DNA from: Drosophila persimilis
Lineage: Eukaryota; Arthropoda; Insecta; Diptera; Drosophilidae
Reading direction: 5' to 3'
DNA: 64,000 nt
Assembly: GCF_003286085.1 (NCBI RefSeq)
Contig: NW_020825528.1
Span: 1-64,000 of the forward strand
Position numbers and translations under genes: made by a program. Below are positions 1 through 10,208 of this stretch, one piece after another. Position 1 is the first letter of the stretch; each line of letters starts with the position of its first letter. The notes under the pieces are model-generated. The model was not told where the DNA came from and did not search any database. It saw only the letters and a program-made list of their open reading frames with translations.

Positions 1-77
1 ACATGATAATTATAGTACAAGAACGAAGAATACAATAAGTATAGACAATGGAAGAGATTACTTGGAAGAGTACAATT

Positions 78-83
78 TTTATT
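78..83 (-). terminator. candidate poly(A) signal of the NRF-6-like gene
   Basis: AATAAA on the minus strand, about 190 bp past the stop codon of the acyltransferase-like gene. Hexamers of this kind are common in AT-rich DNA, so this is only a candidate. Confidence 0.35.
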
Positions 84-272
84 AGTTGAATTTATGAGTA
101 AAGCGCTTGTCGAATAGTTATTTGTAAGAGCTAATATCTCAGTGGCTTCAAAGTCTTAACTTAATAGCAAACATAAACATGTCTGGTCGGCGAAAAGTCT
201 TGAATACAAGAAAACCATACTGGATCTAAATATGGGAAAGACAAAACACGACTATTAGCATCTTACATTTAA

Positions 273-734
273 CTATTCTGAAACAGTCGTTGTGGCTTCT
301 TCCTTAGGCTCTTCAGGTTCATCCAGATTCCTTCCGTCATTCAACTGATCCTGCTGGACATCTACTGACGACTGCTTTTGTTCGCTTGGAGCTCGTGGCT
401 GCTGGGTTCGTAGAAGACTTTCTAGTCCGCCAAAATGAGCCTCAATGATAACATAAAGTACATACGACATCAAAATAGTGATCCCAATGACAGACCAGAA
501 ATTAAGCATCTGCAAAGCATAAAATATTATACATTTGTTATAATCCACTAGTTTCTATCAACTATCCAAAACAACACTTACAAAGTTGTAGTTCGAAAAA
601 TATGTATTGGTCCGTAGAATTCTGCTGTTTACTTCCAGAGTGAACATATGCCAGATGTACACGGAATAGGAGAGTCTCGAGAGAGGCTGCCACAATGGCG
701 AGGATAGGAAACTGTCTGCCAGGCCGCCATGGCC
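273..734 (-). CDS. 3' exons of an NRF-6-like acyltransferase-3 family protein
   Basis: Two exons on the minus strand encode the C-terminus of a multipass membrane protein of the nose-resistant-to-fluoxetine / acyltransferase 3 family. Exon 734-582 reads GHGGLADSFLSS then WQPLSRLSYSVYIWH, the family's C-terminal signature (PLSRLSY..Y..H). The intron 581-510 (72 bp) has a GTAAGT donor and a TTTGCAG acceptor. Exon 509-273 begins MLNFWSVIGITIL, a transmembrane segment, then has the family-like FGGLESLL. A hydrophilic Gln/Glu-rich tail ends in a TAG at 275-273. A CAG acceptor at 737-735 precedes the upper exon. No earlier exon was found further up the minus strand in this window, so the gene is partial here: either its 5' part lies beyond the transposon cluster or it has been severed. 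Family assignment is from recognised motifs; membrane location and lipid-related transport or acyl transfer are family knowledge. Confidence 0.8.
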
Positions 735-2040
735 CTGCATTTTATTTATTTATTTATTAAATTAATAAATTATCTGTTAATAATGGTACTTAGTTACTAA
801 AGGCGGAAAAAGATAAGTTAAAAGTTAGCTAAATTTAAGTGATTATAAATATTGCATGTAATTAGTTTTAGAGACAGTTCAGAGGATAGGGTTTGACAGA
901 GGGAGTTATAATTATGGCATAAAACCCTAAAAGGTTCATGATCAGCATAACTAGACCTACATATGGGTAGACAGATAGGCCTAAAAGTACGGGTAGGTCT
1001 AGAAGGAATGTAATATTCGACGCTTGTCGTGCCTTCTTGTATTTTAATTATCCACGGCTAACTCCCAAAATTACAGCCTAAAACTAGGCCGTAAAAAAAA
1101 TTCGAGTTGAAAATCTTTTGAGCTTTGATAAAGCTTATCAACAGCTGTTTTGCGACCAAGCGGCAACGCTTTGATATGCAATTTTTCTGCCATGCACTAT
1201 ATTTTATTAAATATTGCTGTGTCTGGATTCTGTATAAGAGAAGAAGACCATAGAAAGTGTGGAAAAAACGTGGGTTGCTGTACTTAGTCGCCCCAGCCTC
1301 TTTCTTTTTCTCCTCGTGACCGTCAGAGTGACCGGCAGTGGAAAAAGAAGTCTTGTAGAGCTGACCCAGTTCTATAAACCAAGGTCAAGCCAAAGTCAAA
1401 GCCTAGTGCAAGTGCCAAGTGCGGCTCAAAGTGATCATTTAATTTTTGAGTGGACGCGCCAGTTATATATTGCCAAGGCTGGGGCAGCCGTTCGACCATT
1501 TGGGAAAACGAGCGCCCACAGTGTACTAAAATTTTTCGAAACAGTGGTGCAATTCTGTTGAGGTAATTATCCACCCAGCTACAGCGACCCGTTGAAAAAT
1601 GTTCTGTTCTTTCCGCGTAGGATTAGCCCCACTAGTATCTACGTATTGAAACGCTGGTCTAGAAGTTACGGATTGGTTATTCCCGGAGACCTCTATTGGC
1701 CACGTGCCCGTACCACCGGTTACACCCCCACCGTTTGACATTCGGATGAGGCGGTAGCCGAGGGCATGGACTTGCTCCTCCAGTAAACCCGATCGGTGGG
1801 CTCTGCAAGCGTCGCCTGGACCCGTTCGACCCGAATGATCTGAGTGACTCTTCAAATACACCAGTCGCCCCACGAGCCATCAAGTGTGCGGGTGTACCTA
1901 ACCTCACGCCGCAGATGGACCGCGGTCATTGACCCTTGGCATCGGAAGCAGCTGAAGTTACCTGCGCCCGGTACAATCGTGTGACACCTTCAGACCTCGA
2001 GTAGGAACTCGGTCTCCAGCCGGGAAGCATCGACCCCGTC
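735..2040. other. unclassified non-coding stretch next to the host gene
   Basis: No convincing gene. The first ~1.2 kb is AT-rich, starting with TTTA repeats beside the splice acceptor. From about 1560 to 2040 base composition is distinctly GC-richer and resembles untranslated retroelement sequence, but I recognise no family. The short open frames at 1259-1561 (plus) and 1323-1907 (minus) overlap each other, show no domain, and look random. This stretch may include the upstream part of the LTR-like repeat that starts to match the window's right end at ~2041. Confidence 0.4.
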
Positions 2041-2338
2041 CGGATTTAGTTATATTTTCTATCTTTCTTTCGAGATTAGACCCGATATGCGAAACCCTGT
2101 TTTTTTTATCCGCTTTCTGTTTAACTACGTTCTTTTGATACGGCAAAAATTTGCAACAGCCAATTAAATCCGGTATAAACAAAAAGGGAATTCCTGGGCT
2201 AAGTCGAACTTGAACAAATGATTAGTGTATTACTTAATACCGATTATTTTTACAGTTTTTGATTTTGGTTGCCACGCATTCATCTCATCATCTATGCAGA
2301 TACTCATCACAATCACACACATCATCATACTCCTCCAC
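2041..2338 (+). repeat. LTR-like repeat of element A, left half (split by R1 LINE)
   Basis: This segment is the reverse complement of the right end of the window (roughly 63700-64000), about 95% alike by eye with small indels. An example is GTGTATTACTTAATACCG here against GTGTATTAATACCG there. It continues without loss at 11807-11908 after the R1-like insertion. At the right end the same sequence lies directly upstream of the RING-gag of element A, in the position of a 5' LTR or leader. I therefore infer that this is a solo or fragmentary LTR of element A in the opposite orientation. Its left limit is uncertain because the other copy runs off the window. Confidence 0.55.
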
Positions 2339-2359
2339 ACAAACACACAGATAGAAAAG

Positions 2360-3515
2360 ATGACTGAGGACGCAGTCTTTGGTAGGCGCAATGCCCTTAC
2401 CAGATCCCCACCACCGTCAGCACCTGAGAAAGCTCAGGGCTCGAGCATGTTCAAGCCCGGCCCGGATGGCAAAGAGAAGGAGCGACCGCACTCTGACCCA
2501 TTAGAGCTGCTAAAAAACCTCGGTACTCGGGCCAATGAGCTGGTCAAGAGGATGAACGACCAGCGGCATGTGGACAACGTGATGAAAGATTTAGCCCTGA
2601 CAGTGATAGCCCTTCAGGCCCTGGTGGTCAACAATTTCGTTAATCTGCACACCAGGACGATTGAGACCGCCACTACTGGTACCCAAACAGCTGCGAAGCC
2701 GCCGCACAGCGGCTCAAAGAGGCTGCTCCCAGGATGAACTAACCCCCTCGGGTTCAGTGGACCATGGTGCCACCCCAGCCGCTAAGAAACAGCTCAAGTG
2801 GCAGCAGGTGGGCCCTAGGGTAAGGAAAAAAAGGGACCCCGTGAGCGCGAGCCAAGGCCAGACGCGATAATCATTCAACTCCAGGGCGAGCTTAGTTATA
2901 GCGACATCCTCCGTACGGTCACCAGGCGCCAGGATGGCAAGCTTCAGGAGGTAGGGGATAATGTTAACAGAATCCGGAGGACGGCAAAGGGCGAGCTGCT
3001 GCTGGAGCTCAACGGCGCGAGCAAAAGCAACACAGCTAAGCTCAAGGCATCAGGGGCATCAAGGGCATCAGGGCGGTGTCAGAAGAACTCTGCGTGGAGG
3101 TCAGGGATTTCGACAGCCTGGTCGAGAAGGAGGACATCGCAGCAGCGATAGCTGCATCGATAGACGCCCCCAGCGTGGACACCAGCGCCATTAAAAGCCT
3201 GAGGCCATCGTTTGCTGGTACGCAACTGGCAGTTGTGTGCCTGCCGCCCGTGCAGGCAAGAGCCCTGCTCATGGTGGGGAAACTTAAAGTCGGATGGACA
3301 AGCTGTAGGATCCGGGAGCGGACAGCTCAACGACGATGCTACAGGTGTCTGGAGTTTGGGCATCTAGCAATCAGGTGCAAGAGCGCGGTGGATCGCACCG
3401 GATGCTGCCTCAGATGCGGCGTGAACGGGCACAAGGCGGCAACCTGTCAAAGCGATCCGCGGTGTTTCATCTGCACTGCTAACAACAGCAATGAGACGAA
3501 CCGTTATGCGGGTAG
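2360..3515 (+). pseudogene. R1-like ORF1 (Gag-like zinc-knuckle protein), frameshifted
   Basis: The first ATG (2360) follows a CA-rich leader. The 5' frame runs to a TGA near 2736. Similarity then moves through other frames (LSYSDILRTVTRR and NRIRRTAKGELLLEL around 2890-3010) and re-enters an open frame at 3076-3615. The C-terminal part has three cysteine clusters typical of R1 ORF1: CYRCLEFGHLAIRC, CLRCGVNGHKAATC (both CX2CX4HX4C) and CFIC. This protein would bind element RNA in ribonucleoprotein particles. At least two frameshifts make it non-functional. After NNSNETNRYAG (~3515) the sense sequence stops and the inverted ORF2 segment begins, so the open frame's last ~30 codons are antisense. 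Confidence 0.75.
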
Positions 3516-3520
3516 CACCT

Positions 3521-3661
3521 GCGAACTCGGAGAGCGTCAGGCTTGGGGCGAGGTAGACGCTGTATATCCACACACCTCCGACCTTGGCGCGCACAAACGC
3601 AGCAGCAGCGCTTGAGAGGGAAAGCTGCAATGGCGTGGCCCCGCATAGCCATATCGCGGCC
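3521..3661 (-). pseudogene. R1-like ORF2 endonuclease fragment, inverted (second part)
   Basis: On the minus strand the reading AAIWLCGATPLQLSL, then FVRAKVGGVWIYSVYLAPSL matches the middle of the R1-clade APE endonuclease (AAIW, VRA.VGGV.IYS.Y.PPSL). It is antisense to the surrounding R1 ORF1. It directly continues the endonuclease start at 9950-10096 once the CR1 insertion is removed. The break at 3661 coincides with the poly(A) end of the CR1 element. Confidence 0.6.
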
Positions 3662-4448
3662 TTTTTTTTTTTAATTTATTCCTAACGCGACAGTATTCCT
3701 ACTTTATGTTAATGCGCTAGTCACATGGAGTTCACATATGTAGTTGTATGCTTTAAGCAGAATGATTTTCTTATTCTAACATTTTTGGTATGACTAATAT
3801 TTTTATTATTATGACTAATACTAATTCTAATTTTTTTTATTATTTTTTTTTTTATTTATTTTTTTTTTTTATTATTTTTTATTATTATTATTATTATATT
3901 ATTATTATTTTTATTATTTATTTTTATTTATTTATTTTTTTTTTTTTATGGGTTATCAAGTGTTTTTCTAATTTATCCCTAAATTGCGTTGCTCTACTCA
4001 TATTTTTAATATTGAAAGGTAACTCATTCCATAACCGAATAGCATTTGTTAAAAATTGTTTTCCTGAATTGGCAAGTTTGTACCTTATGGTTATTTTGTG
4101 CAATCTTTAATTTACGCAGCGGTACGAATTTTTCATAAAAACATGTCATGTGAGCTCATAGTTGTTCTACTTGAGAATTAACATCATCCATGTTAAATAT
4201 TATATTCCAGTCATATGTATTGAATTCGTCATTAAGTTTGGTAATGTCAATGCTCTTAAAATTTAGGTACCATATGTCGTCGTCAATCTTTTTACAATTA
4301 AAATCATAAGTCAGGAAAAGTAGGTCGTGTCTGGAAAATGTTGGGACAGATAACTGATCATAAAGAACGATTTTTTCTTTATCATTGACAAAACAAAGGT
4401 CCAATAATGTACTTGCAGTGTTTGAGAAATGTGTTGGTCTACTATTAT
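3661..4448 (-). repeat. CR1 array module 1 (RT-deleted) and terminal 3' UTR
   Basis: Same RT-deleted fusion (4448-4092 endonuclease end, 4096-3949 ORF2 end), then an expanded TTA/T-rich tract (3948-3790) and unique 3' UTR (3789-3674). It ends with GGAATAAATT and a run of 11 A on the minus strand. Only this last module has the real 3' end of the element. Confidence 0.65.
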
Positions 4449-5150
4449 TTTTTTCTTTATTTTTTTTCTTCTTATTATTTTTTATTTTTTATTATTATTA
4501 TTATTATTATTTTTATTATTTATTTTTATTTATTTATTTTATTTTTTTTTATGGGTTATCAAGTGTTTTTCTAATTTATCCCTAAATTGCGTTGCTCTAC
4601 TCATATTTTTAATATTGAAAGGTAACTCATTCCATAACCGAATAGCATTTGTTAAAAATTGTTTTCCTGAATTGGCAAGTTTATACCTTATGGTTATTTT
4701 GTGCAATCTTTAATTTACGCAGCGGTACGAATTTTTCATAAAGACATGTCATGTGAGCTCGTAGTTGTTTTACTTGAGAATTAACATCATCCATGTTAAA
4801 TATTATATTCCAGTCATATGTATTGAATTCGTCATTAAGTTTGGTAATGTCAATGCTCTTAAAATTTAGGTACCATATGTCGTCGTCAATCTTTTTACAA
4901 CTAAAATCATAAGTCAGGAAAAGTAGGTCGTGTCTGGAAAATGTTGGGACAGATAACTGATCATAAAGAACGATTTTTTCTTTATCATTGACAAAACAAA
5001 GGTCCAATAATGTACTTGCAGTGTTTGAGAAATGTGTTGGTCTACTATTATTTTTTTCTTTATTTTTTTTTTCTTATTATTTTTTATTTTTTATTATTAT
5101 TATTATTATTATTTTTATTATTTATTTTTATTTATTTATTTTTTTTTTTT
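4449..5150 (-). repeat. CR1 array module 2 (RT-deleted) with flanking TTA tails
   Basis: Endonuclease end (5050-4694) joined to ORF2 C-terminus (4697-4551) at the same LKIAQ junction as module 4, then a T/TTA-rich tail (4550-4449). Module length with tail is ~600 bp. A further tail, 5150-5051, separates it from module 3. Sequence is almost identical to modules 1 and 4. Confidence 0.7.
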
Positions 5151-7388
5151 ATGGGTTATCAAGTGTTTTTCTAATTTATCCCTAAATTGCGTTGCTCTAC
5201 TCATATTTTTAATATTGAAAGGTAACTCATTCCATAACCGAATAGCATTTGTTAAAAATTGTTTTCCTGAATTGGCAAGTTTGTACCTTATGGTTACCAG
5301 ATTCAACGTTCTATTTGATGAAGCAAAGGTTAATTTATCATATAAGTAGCTCGGCTGTCTGATTATTGGTATAGATTATTCGATGTAGAAAAATAATTGT
5401 TCTGTACCCTATCCATGTCTTTAAATCCATTTTGAATATTTGTCTTGCTAAGATTGAGATATGATCGGTTCGTCTCTTATTATATATGTAGCGGGCAATG
5501 TTGTTAAATGTTACTTTTAGTTTTTTTTGAGATTCAGCGTCACAATTTCCAAATATTTCAATACCATAGAATAAGGTGGGTGTCAAATATGTCTTAGCTA
5601 TCATTAGTTTGAGTATATCTGGTAGGCATTTTTGTGTTGGTGCGAGTTTTCTTAGTAGACTATATGTTCTACCAGTATCTTTCACTACTTGGCTACTCCA
5701 AGAAAGCGTATTGTTAAATGTTAATCCTAAGTTTTCCACATGATCTACGTAATTAATTGGTTTTCCTTCGATTTCAAGTTTTTGATAGGCCATCGTATTT
5801 AGTTGCTTCTTGTATATAATTACACATTTACATTTATCTGGATTAAGTGCCAGACCATTACGCTTCGCCCAGCTACTCACATTGAGCAAATCACTGTTAC
5901 ACACACTTATACACTCATCAATTTTACTCAATGGACGACTAACATACATTTGGACGTCATCCGCATACATATGACTTTTACAATTTAACAGGACGTCTGG
6001 CAGGTCATTCACATATAATGAGAACAAAAGCGGCCGAAGAACTGATCCTTGAGGCACACCACGTGCAGTGCTCATCATTGAAGAAATTCTACTTCCACTT
6101 ACCACTACCTGTCTTCTATCCGTTAAATACGATTTTAATAGCTTTATAGTTACCTTACTAAAATTGAAAAAGTTAACTAATTTACTTAATAAGATTTCGT
6201 GGTTAACCGTGTCAAATGCTTTACTGAAGTCAAGTAGTACTAATAGCGTCACATTTCCTTCATCTTGTGTTAATCTAATGTCTTCCCTTATATTTACTAT
6301 TGCCGTAGTACAGCTTCTTTGTCTTCTGTAACCTGACTGTTTGTCACTTAGTAGTGCATTGTTATCTAGAAAAGTTCGAATTTGTTGTGGCATTAATTGT
6401 TCAAGAACTTTTGACAAAAACGATAGAATTGATATAGGTCTATATTCATTTTTTCCTTTAGGGACCGGTGTTATTTTCGCAAGCTTCCATGTACTTGGAA
6501 ATATTGATTTTGTTAAGACAGTATTGCAAATATAAGTCACATGTGGTAATATTTTCGGAAGTAAGATTTTTAGAAATTTTGGATGTATTTCATCCAGTCC
6601 GATTGCATTTGACTTAATTTTAAGCACAGATTCAAGGACATCACACTGACTGGCACACATGAAGCTAAAGTTATTATCACAGGAACTATTCGGTATATTG
6701 TCAAGATAATGATTATATGCTACTTCAGGTACCCCGTTTATCACAAATTTTCTATTTAATTCATCTATGTCTACATCAATTTTGGTGTTATTTGTCCTCT
6801 TCCCTATTCCCAAGTCTTTGAGCTCCCTCCATGTCCTTCTTGTTAATATTGCACTTTGAAACCTTACAGAATAAAAAGATTTTTTAGCTGTCAGTATTAA
6901 TAGGTTGGTTTTTTTCCTTAAAGTTTTAAATTCTTGATACTGAACAGACGTTCTGTAGCGTTTCCATTTGTTATATGCTTTGTCCCTTAATGATATATTG
7001 TGTGCAATACATTGATTGAACCATGGATTTTTCTTTTGTGCAATCTTTAATTTACGCAGCGGTACGAATTTTTCATAAAGACATGTCATGTGAGCTCGTA
7101 GTTGTTTTACTTGAGAATTAACATCATCCATGTTAAATATTATATTCCAGTCATATGTATTGAATTCGTCATTAAGTTTGGTAATGTCAATGCTCTTAAA
7201 ATTTAGGTACCATATGTCGTCGTCAATCTTTTTACAATTAAAATCATAAGTCAGGAAAAGTAGGTCGTGTCTGGAAAATGTTGGGACAGATAACTGATCA
7301 TAAAGAACGATTTTTTCTTTATCATTGACAAAACAAAGGTCCAATAATGTACTTTCAGTGTTTGAGAAATGTGTTGGTCTACTATTAT
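5151..7388 (-). pseudogene. CR1 array module 3 with reverse transcriptase
   Basis: The only module retaining RT. The frame 7344-5338 (668 residues) starts inside the endonuclease (YDQLSVPTFSRHD) and carries KLAKITPVPKG, YRPISILSF, DFSKAFDTVNHEIL, GVPQGSVL and the catalytic YADDVQMY near residue 440-480. A one-base shift after AELL near 5338 throws the last ~60 codons (KLANSGKQFLTNAIRLWNEL) into another frame. Its 5' end is cut at AATAATAG (7388), so no start codon or full endonuclease is present. It would supply cDNA synthesis in an intact element. Confidence 0.75.
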
Positions 7389-7632
7389 TTTTTTCTTTAT
7401 TTTTTTTTTCTTATTATTTTTTATTTTTTATTATTATTATTATTATTATTTTTATTATTTATTTTTATTTATTTATTTTATTTTTTTTATGGGTTATCAA
7501 GTGTTTTTCTAATTTATCCCTAAATTGCGTTGCTCTACTCATATTTTTAATATTGAAAGGTAACTCATTCCATAACCGAATAGCATTTGTTAAAAATTGT
7601 TTTCCTGAATTGGCAAGTTTGTACCTTATGGT
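7389..7632 (-). pseudogene. CR1 array module 4: ORF2 C-terminus plus TTA tail
   Basis: Codons for the end of ORF2 (AIRLWNELPFNIKNMS, then FRDKLEKHLI) at ~7636-7489 are fused to the endonuclease end at a junction near LKIAQ. This removes the whole RT (about 1.7 kb). A ~100-bp TTA/T-rich tail (7488-7389) follows and runs straight into the next module at AATAATAG. Confidence 0.65.
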
Positions 7633-8423
7633 TATTTTGTGCAATCTTTAATTTACGCAGCGGTACGAATTTTTCATAAAGACATGTCATGTGAGCTCGT
7701 AGTTGTTTTACTTGAGAATTAACATCATCCATGTTAAATATTATATTCCAGTCATATGTATTGAATTCGTCATTAAGTTTGGTAATGTCAATGCTCTTAA
7801 AATTTAGGTACCATATGTCGTCGTCAATCTTTTTACAACTAAAATCATAAGTCAGGAAAAGTAGGTCGTGTCTGGAAAATGTTGGGACAGATAACTGATC
7901 ATAAAGAACGATTTTTTCTTTATCATTGACAAAACAAAGGTCCAATAATGTACTTGCAGTGTTTGAGAAATGTGTTGGTCTACTATTATTGACTACATGC
8001 AAGCCTAACGATGCCATCGCTGACTCCATATGTCGTTCCTTCAGTATATTGCTGTTTAGATCCCCGATTATAATTACATCAGTATAGATTACAGATAGGT
8101 CTGAAATTGCATCAATTACTTGTTGGTAGATTGTATTGCGGTGTGGTCTGTACAGACAGCCCAATAGTAATTTAAGAGAACTGTTAGAGGCCGATAATTC
8201 TATAAAAAGGTATTCTATTGTACTTTCTGGAGGGTGCTTGCATTTGAGTTTGCAAACTACATCAACATTCGATTGTTCAAACATACATATATCGGAACTC
8301 ATCAATCTTACCATACAGACTCTGAGCATTTATATGACAAATATTTATGCCATCTTTTTGTTTAGCCAGCGTACGAATCAACATCCTACTATTCGTTGGA
8401 AGTCTATTCATATTATGGACCAT
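7633..8423 (-). pseudogene. CR1 ORF2 start: APE endonuclease, damaged
   Basis: From an ATG near 8423 the frame gives INICHINAQSLYGKIDEF (the Asn-bearing first APE motif). A frame change near 8290 leads into the frame 8329-7565. There VDVVC is followed at once by KLKCKH, so the ETW active-site block is deleted. Later motifs remain: LLGCLYRPH, IIIGDLN (GD.N) and the terminal SRHD (S-D-H type). The sequence then jumps to the last RT codons at the internal deletion shared with modules 1 and 2. Confidence 0.65.
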
Positions 8424-8514
8424 TTAAAAGTTACTAAATAGCATATTAGCAGCACACGCAATATACACAAATCAATTATAACTATATAAAAACATAAAAC
8501 CTTAAACTTCAACA

Positions 8515-9492
8515 TTATATTACTATGGCTAAGGGAACGAAACGAAAAAGGTTATTCTGGTCTGTCTCAACTGGCCTGTTAACTGCACCTGGATCAACTG
8601 CTGCAAGCTCATCCTCGGAAGTATCCCGCAATGTTTGCAGGTCATGCATGTTATCCACTCTAAAAATCTCTCCAGCTGGATGCTTCTTAACATGCACGAT
8701 CGCCCGACGAGTGAAAACAGCCGATAGTGCTTTTCCTTTTTTCATTTTCATAGCCTCTTTGAAAACAGCCAGATTCTCTTTAGCCAGCTGCTCATTAATA
8801 TAAAACGCAGCCTGCGAGTCGAATTCCATTAGGTCCAGTGATAGCAGTTTTTTCGATTCCCTGCGATAGTTGCCAACAGCTTGCAACAACGCCGCCTTCT
8901 CTCTCACACTCTCTAGTCGCAGGATTATCACTGGATCAACAGCTGTTCCGTGTGTTCTCTGTCGGATCCTAAAGATGTCTTTCACCCTTGGGAGGGGTGT
9001 TAGGTTAAGGGCAAAGCACATCTTGTTGAATCGGACCTTCAACATTTCACCTTCTTCAAAGGGTATTCCATGAATACGGAGATCACATGCAATGTCCGCT
9101 TTGGCGCGCTCAACACATTGTGTGCTTAGATCTCTAACTTGCGCACGTATTTCTTGCATACCATGTACCTCATTTTTGAGTTTGATAATTTGCTGCTCCA
9201 TTTCGTAAATTACCTCACCCGCCTTTTCCAATTGCAGGACACGTTCAGTAAGTTTCTTCACATCTACTGCCATACCAAGAATTTGATTGGTCATAGCTGT
9301 GAACTTTTCCTCTATGGCCTGCAATACACCCTCAGACTTTAACGTATTTGCCGTGATTAGTTCAGCCTGCTTAGCAAACATTCTGTCCAGGGCTTTCTGA
9401 ATATTTTCTGGTATTTCCTCAGAACTCTTCGAGCCCTTGAGATCAGTTCCAGATTTTTCTCGCAGACGCTTTGAAACTGGAGACATGTTCAA
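8515..9492 (-). CDS. CR1 LINE ORF1 protein, intact frame
   Basis: A 325-residue uninterrupted frame. Residues ~20-120 are rich in heptad-like Leu/Ile/Glu/Lys (for instance VKKLTERVLQLEKAGEVIYE), predicting a coiled coil for trimer formation. Residues ~135-200 (DLRIHGIPFEEGE, then PVIILRLESVREKAALLQAV) resemble an RRM-like fold. Residues ~200-285 look like the basic C-terminal domain that follows it. This layout is that of LINE ORF1 RNA-binding chaperones. It is the only long undamaged LINE frame in the window; the partner ORF2 is disrupted. A 5' UTR of ~450 bp precedes it, with a direct repeat of CTTGAAATACTGCTTTG near 9526-9556. Confidence 0.75.
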   Translation of the reverse strand: MNMSPVSKRLREKSGTDLKGSKSSEEIPENIQKALDRMFAKQAELITANTLKSEGVLQAIEEKFTAMTNQILGMAVDVKKLTERVLQLEKAGEVIYEMEQQIIKLKNEVHGMQEIRAQVRDLSTQCVERAKADIACDLRIHGIPFEEGEMLKVRFNKMCFALNLTPLPRVKDIFRIRQRTHGTAVDPVIILRLESVREKAALLQAVGNYRRESKKLLSLDLMEFDSQAAFYINEQLAKENLAVFKEAMKMKKGKALSAVFTRRAIVHVKKHPAGEIFRVDNMHDLQTLRDTSEDELAAVDPGAVNRPVETDQNNLFRFVPLAIVI

Positions 9493-9949
9493 AACGTTTT
9501 TCCGTTACGGTGCTGCTTGAAATACTGCTTTGTACGGCTTGAAATACTGCTTTGCCGACTCTTTACAATGCGTTGCCAATCACTTTGCTGTCTGCACTGC
9601 TTGCAACCTTTTATTGGGTATGGCTACGTTATTCTCTCTTTGACTCCGAAAGATCAAATGCTAGTTTACAGAGAGTGGTTCAGAACAATAACAAATATTC
9701 TTCTTCCACAGCACAACCAATAACAAATATTTTTCCACTGTATTTTATTAAAATTGGCTTTGTAGCGTTATCTTCAATTATTTCCACCGTCAATTGTTGT
9801 CTTTCAATGCGGACACAGTTTATGATGTGAACAAAACACTCTGTTTAATAAATAATAGTGTATCACTTGAGTTTTTCACGATTTTGTTCCTCTGTATGTT
9901 GTTCAGGACTTGCTTGCTTGACGGTTGCTTAGGTTTTTTTGGTGGTTTT

Positions 9950-10096
9950 TGGTGGCATCCAAGATGAACCCAGGGGACTCCCTAGATTGATATGGCTCGC
10001 TGATGATGGCGAGGTCAATTGCCAATTCTCTTATGGATGGCTCAGCAGGTCTTGAGCCGCAGCGCAGTGGTTGAGGTTGAGCTGCATAACCTTCAT
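9950..10096 (-). pseudogene. R1-like ORF2 endonuclease start, inverted (first part)
   Basis: From an ATG at 10096 the minus strand reads MKVMQLNLNHCAAAQDLL and, after a one-base frame change, IRELAIDLAIISEPY. This is the hallmark start of R1/LOA ORF2 (QLNLN.C..AQ.LL, .D.A..SEPY), including the Asn and Glu of the APE active site. It is opposite to the R1 RT at 10514. Sequence 10097-10208 probably holds the preceding end of ORF1, but I cannot assign it firmly. Confidence 0.65.
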
Positions 10097-10208
10097 TATT
10101 GGGCCGGCAAGCTGGGCACGCTCCTGGCTGCTGGACATCTCCTGCTACTCTAGAAAACCTAGCGGCTGATGCTAGAGGACGACCTTACATTTGTCAGCAG
10201 CTCACTTT

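Larger units (their letters stand above)
3661..9950 (-). mobile_element. CR1-clade LINE with tandemly repeated 3' part
   Basis: Read on the minus strand: 5' UTR (about 9950-9493), ORF1 (9492-8515), ORF2 starting near 8423, then an array of four 3' modules, then a 3' UTR with AATAAA and A11 at 3673-3661. The RT motifs (YRPISILSFLSKVLE, DFSKAFDTVNHEIL, GVPQGSVL, YADDVQMY) and the microsatellite (AAT/TTA) tail are typical of CR1 in Drosophila. It sits inside the inverted endonuclease segment of the R1-like LINE. I could not define a clear target-site duplication; junction A-runs blur it. Confidence 0.75.

Noticed and set aside
1259-1907. Overlapping 60-115 residue frames on both strands
   Set aside because: No start context, domain or splice support; mutually overlapping.
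2041-3660. HeT-A/TART telomeric element, suggested by the GC-rich leader and Gag-like zinc knuckles
   Set aside because: ORF1 and the RT C-terminal motif fit the R1 clade, and the element has a target-site duplication inside another repeat.
3790-5349. Phe/Leu/Tyr-rich open frames in the plus direction that look like membrane proteins
   Set aside because: They are translations of the T/TTA-rich tails of the CR1 array and antisense ORF2 ends; low complexity, repeated with the array.
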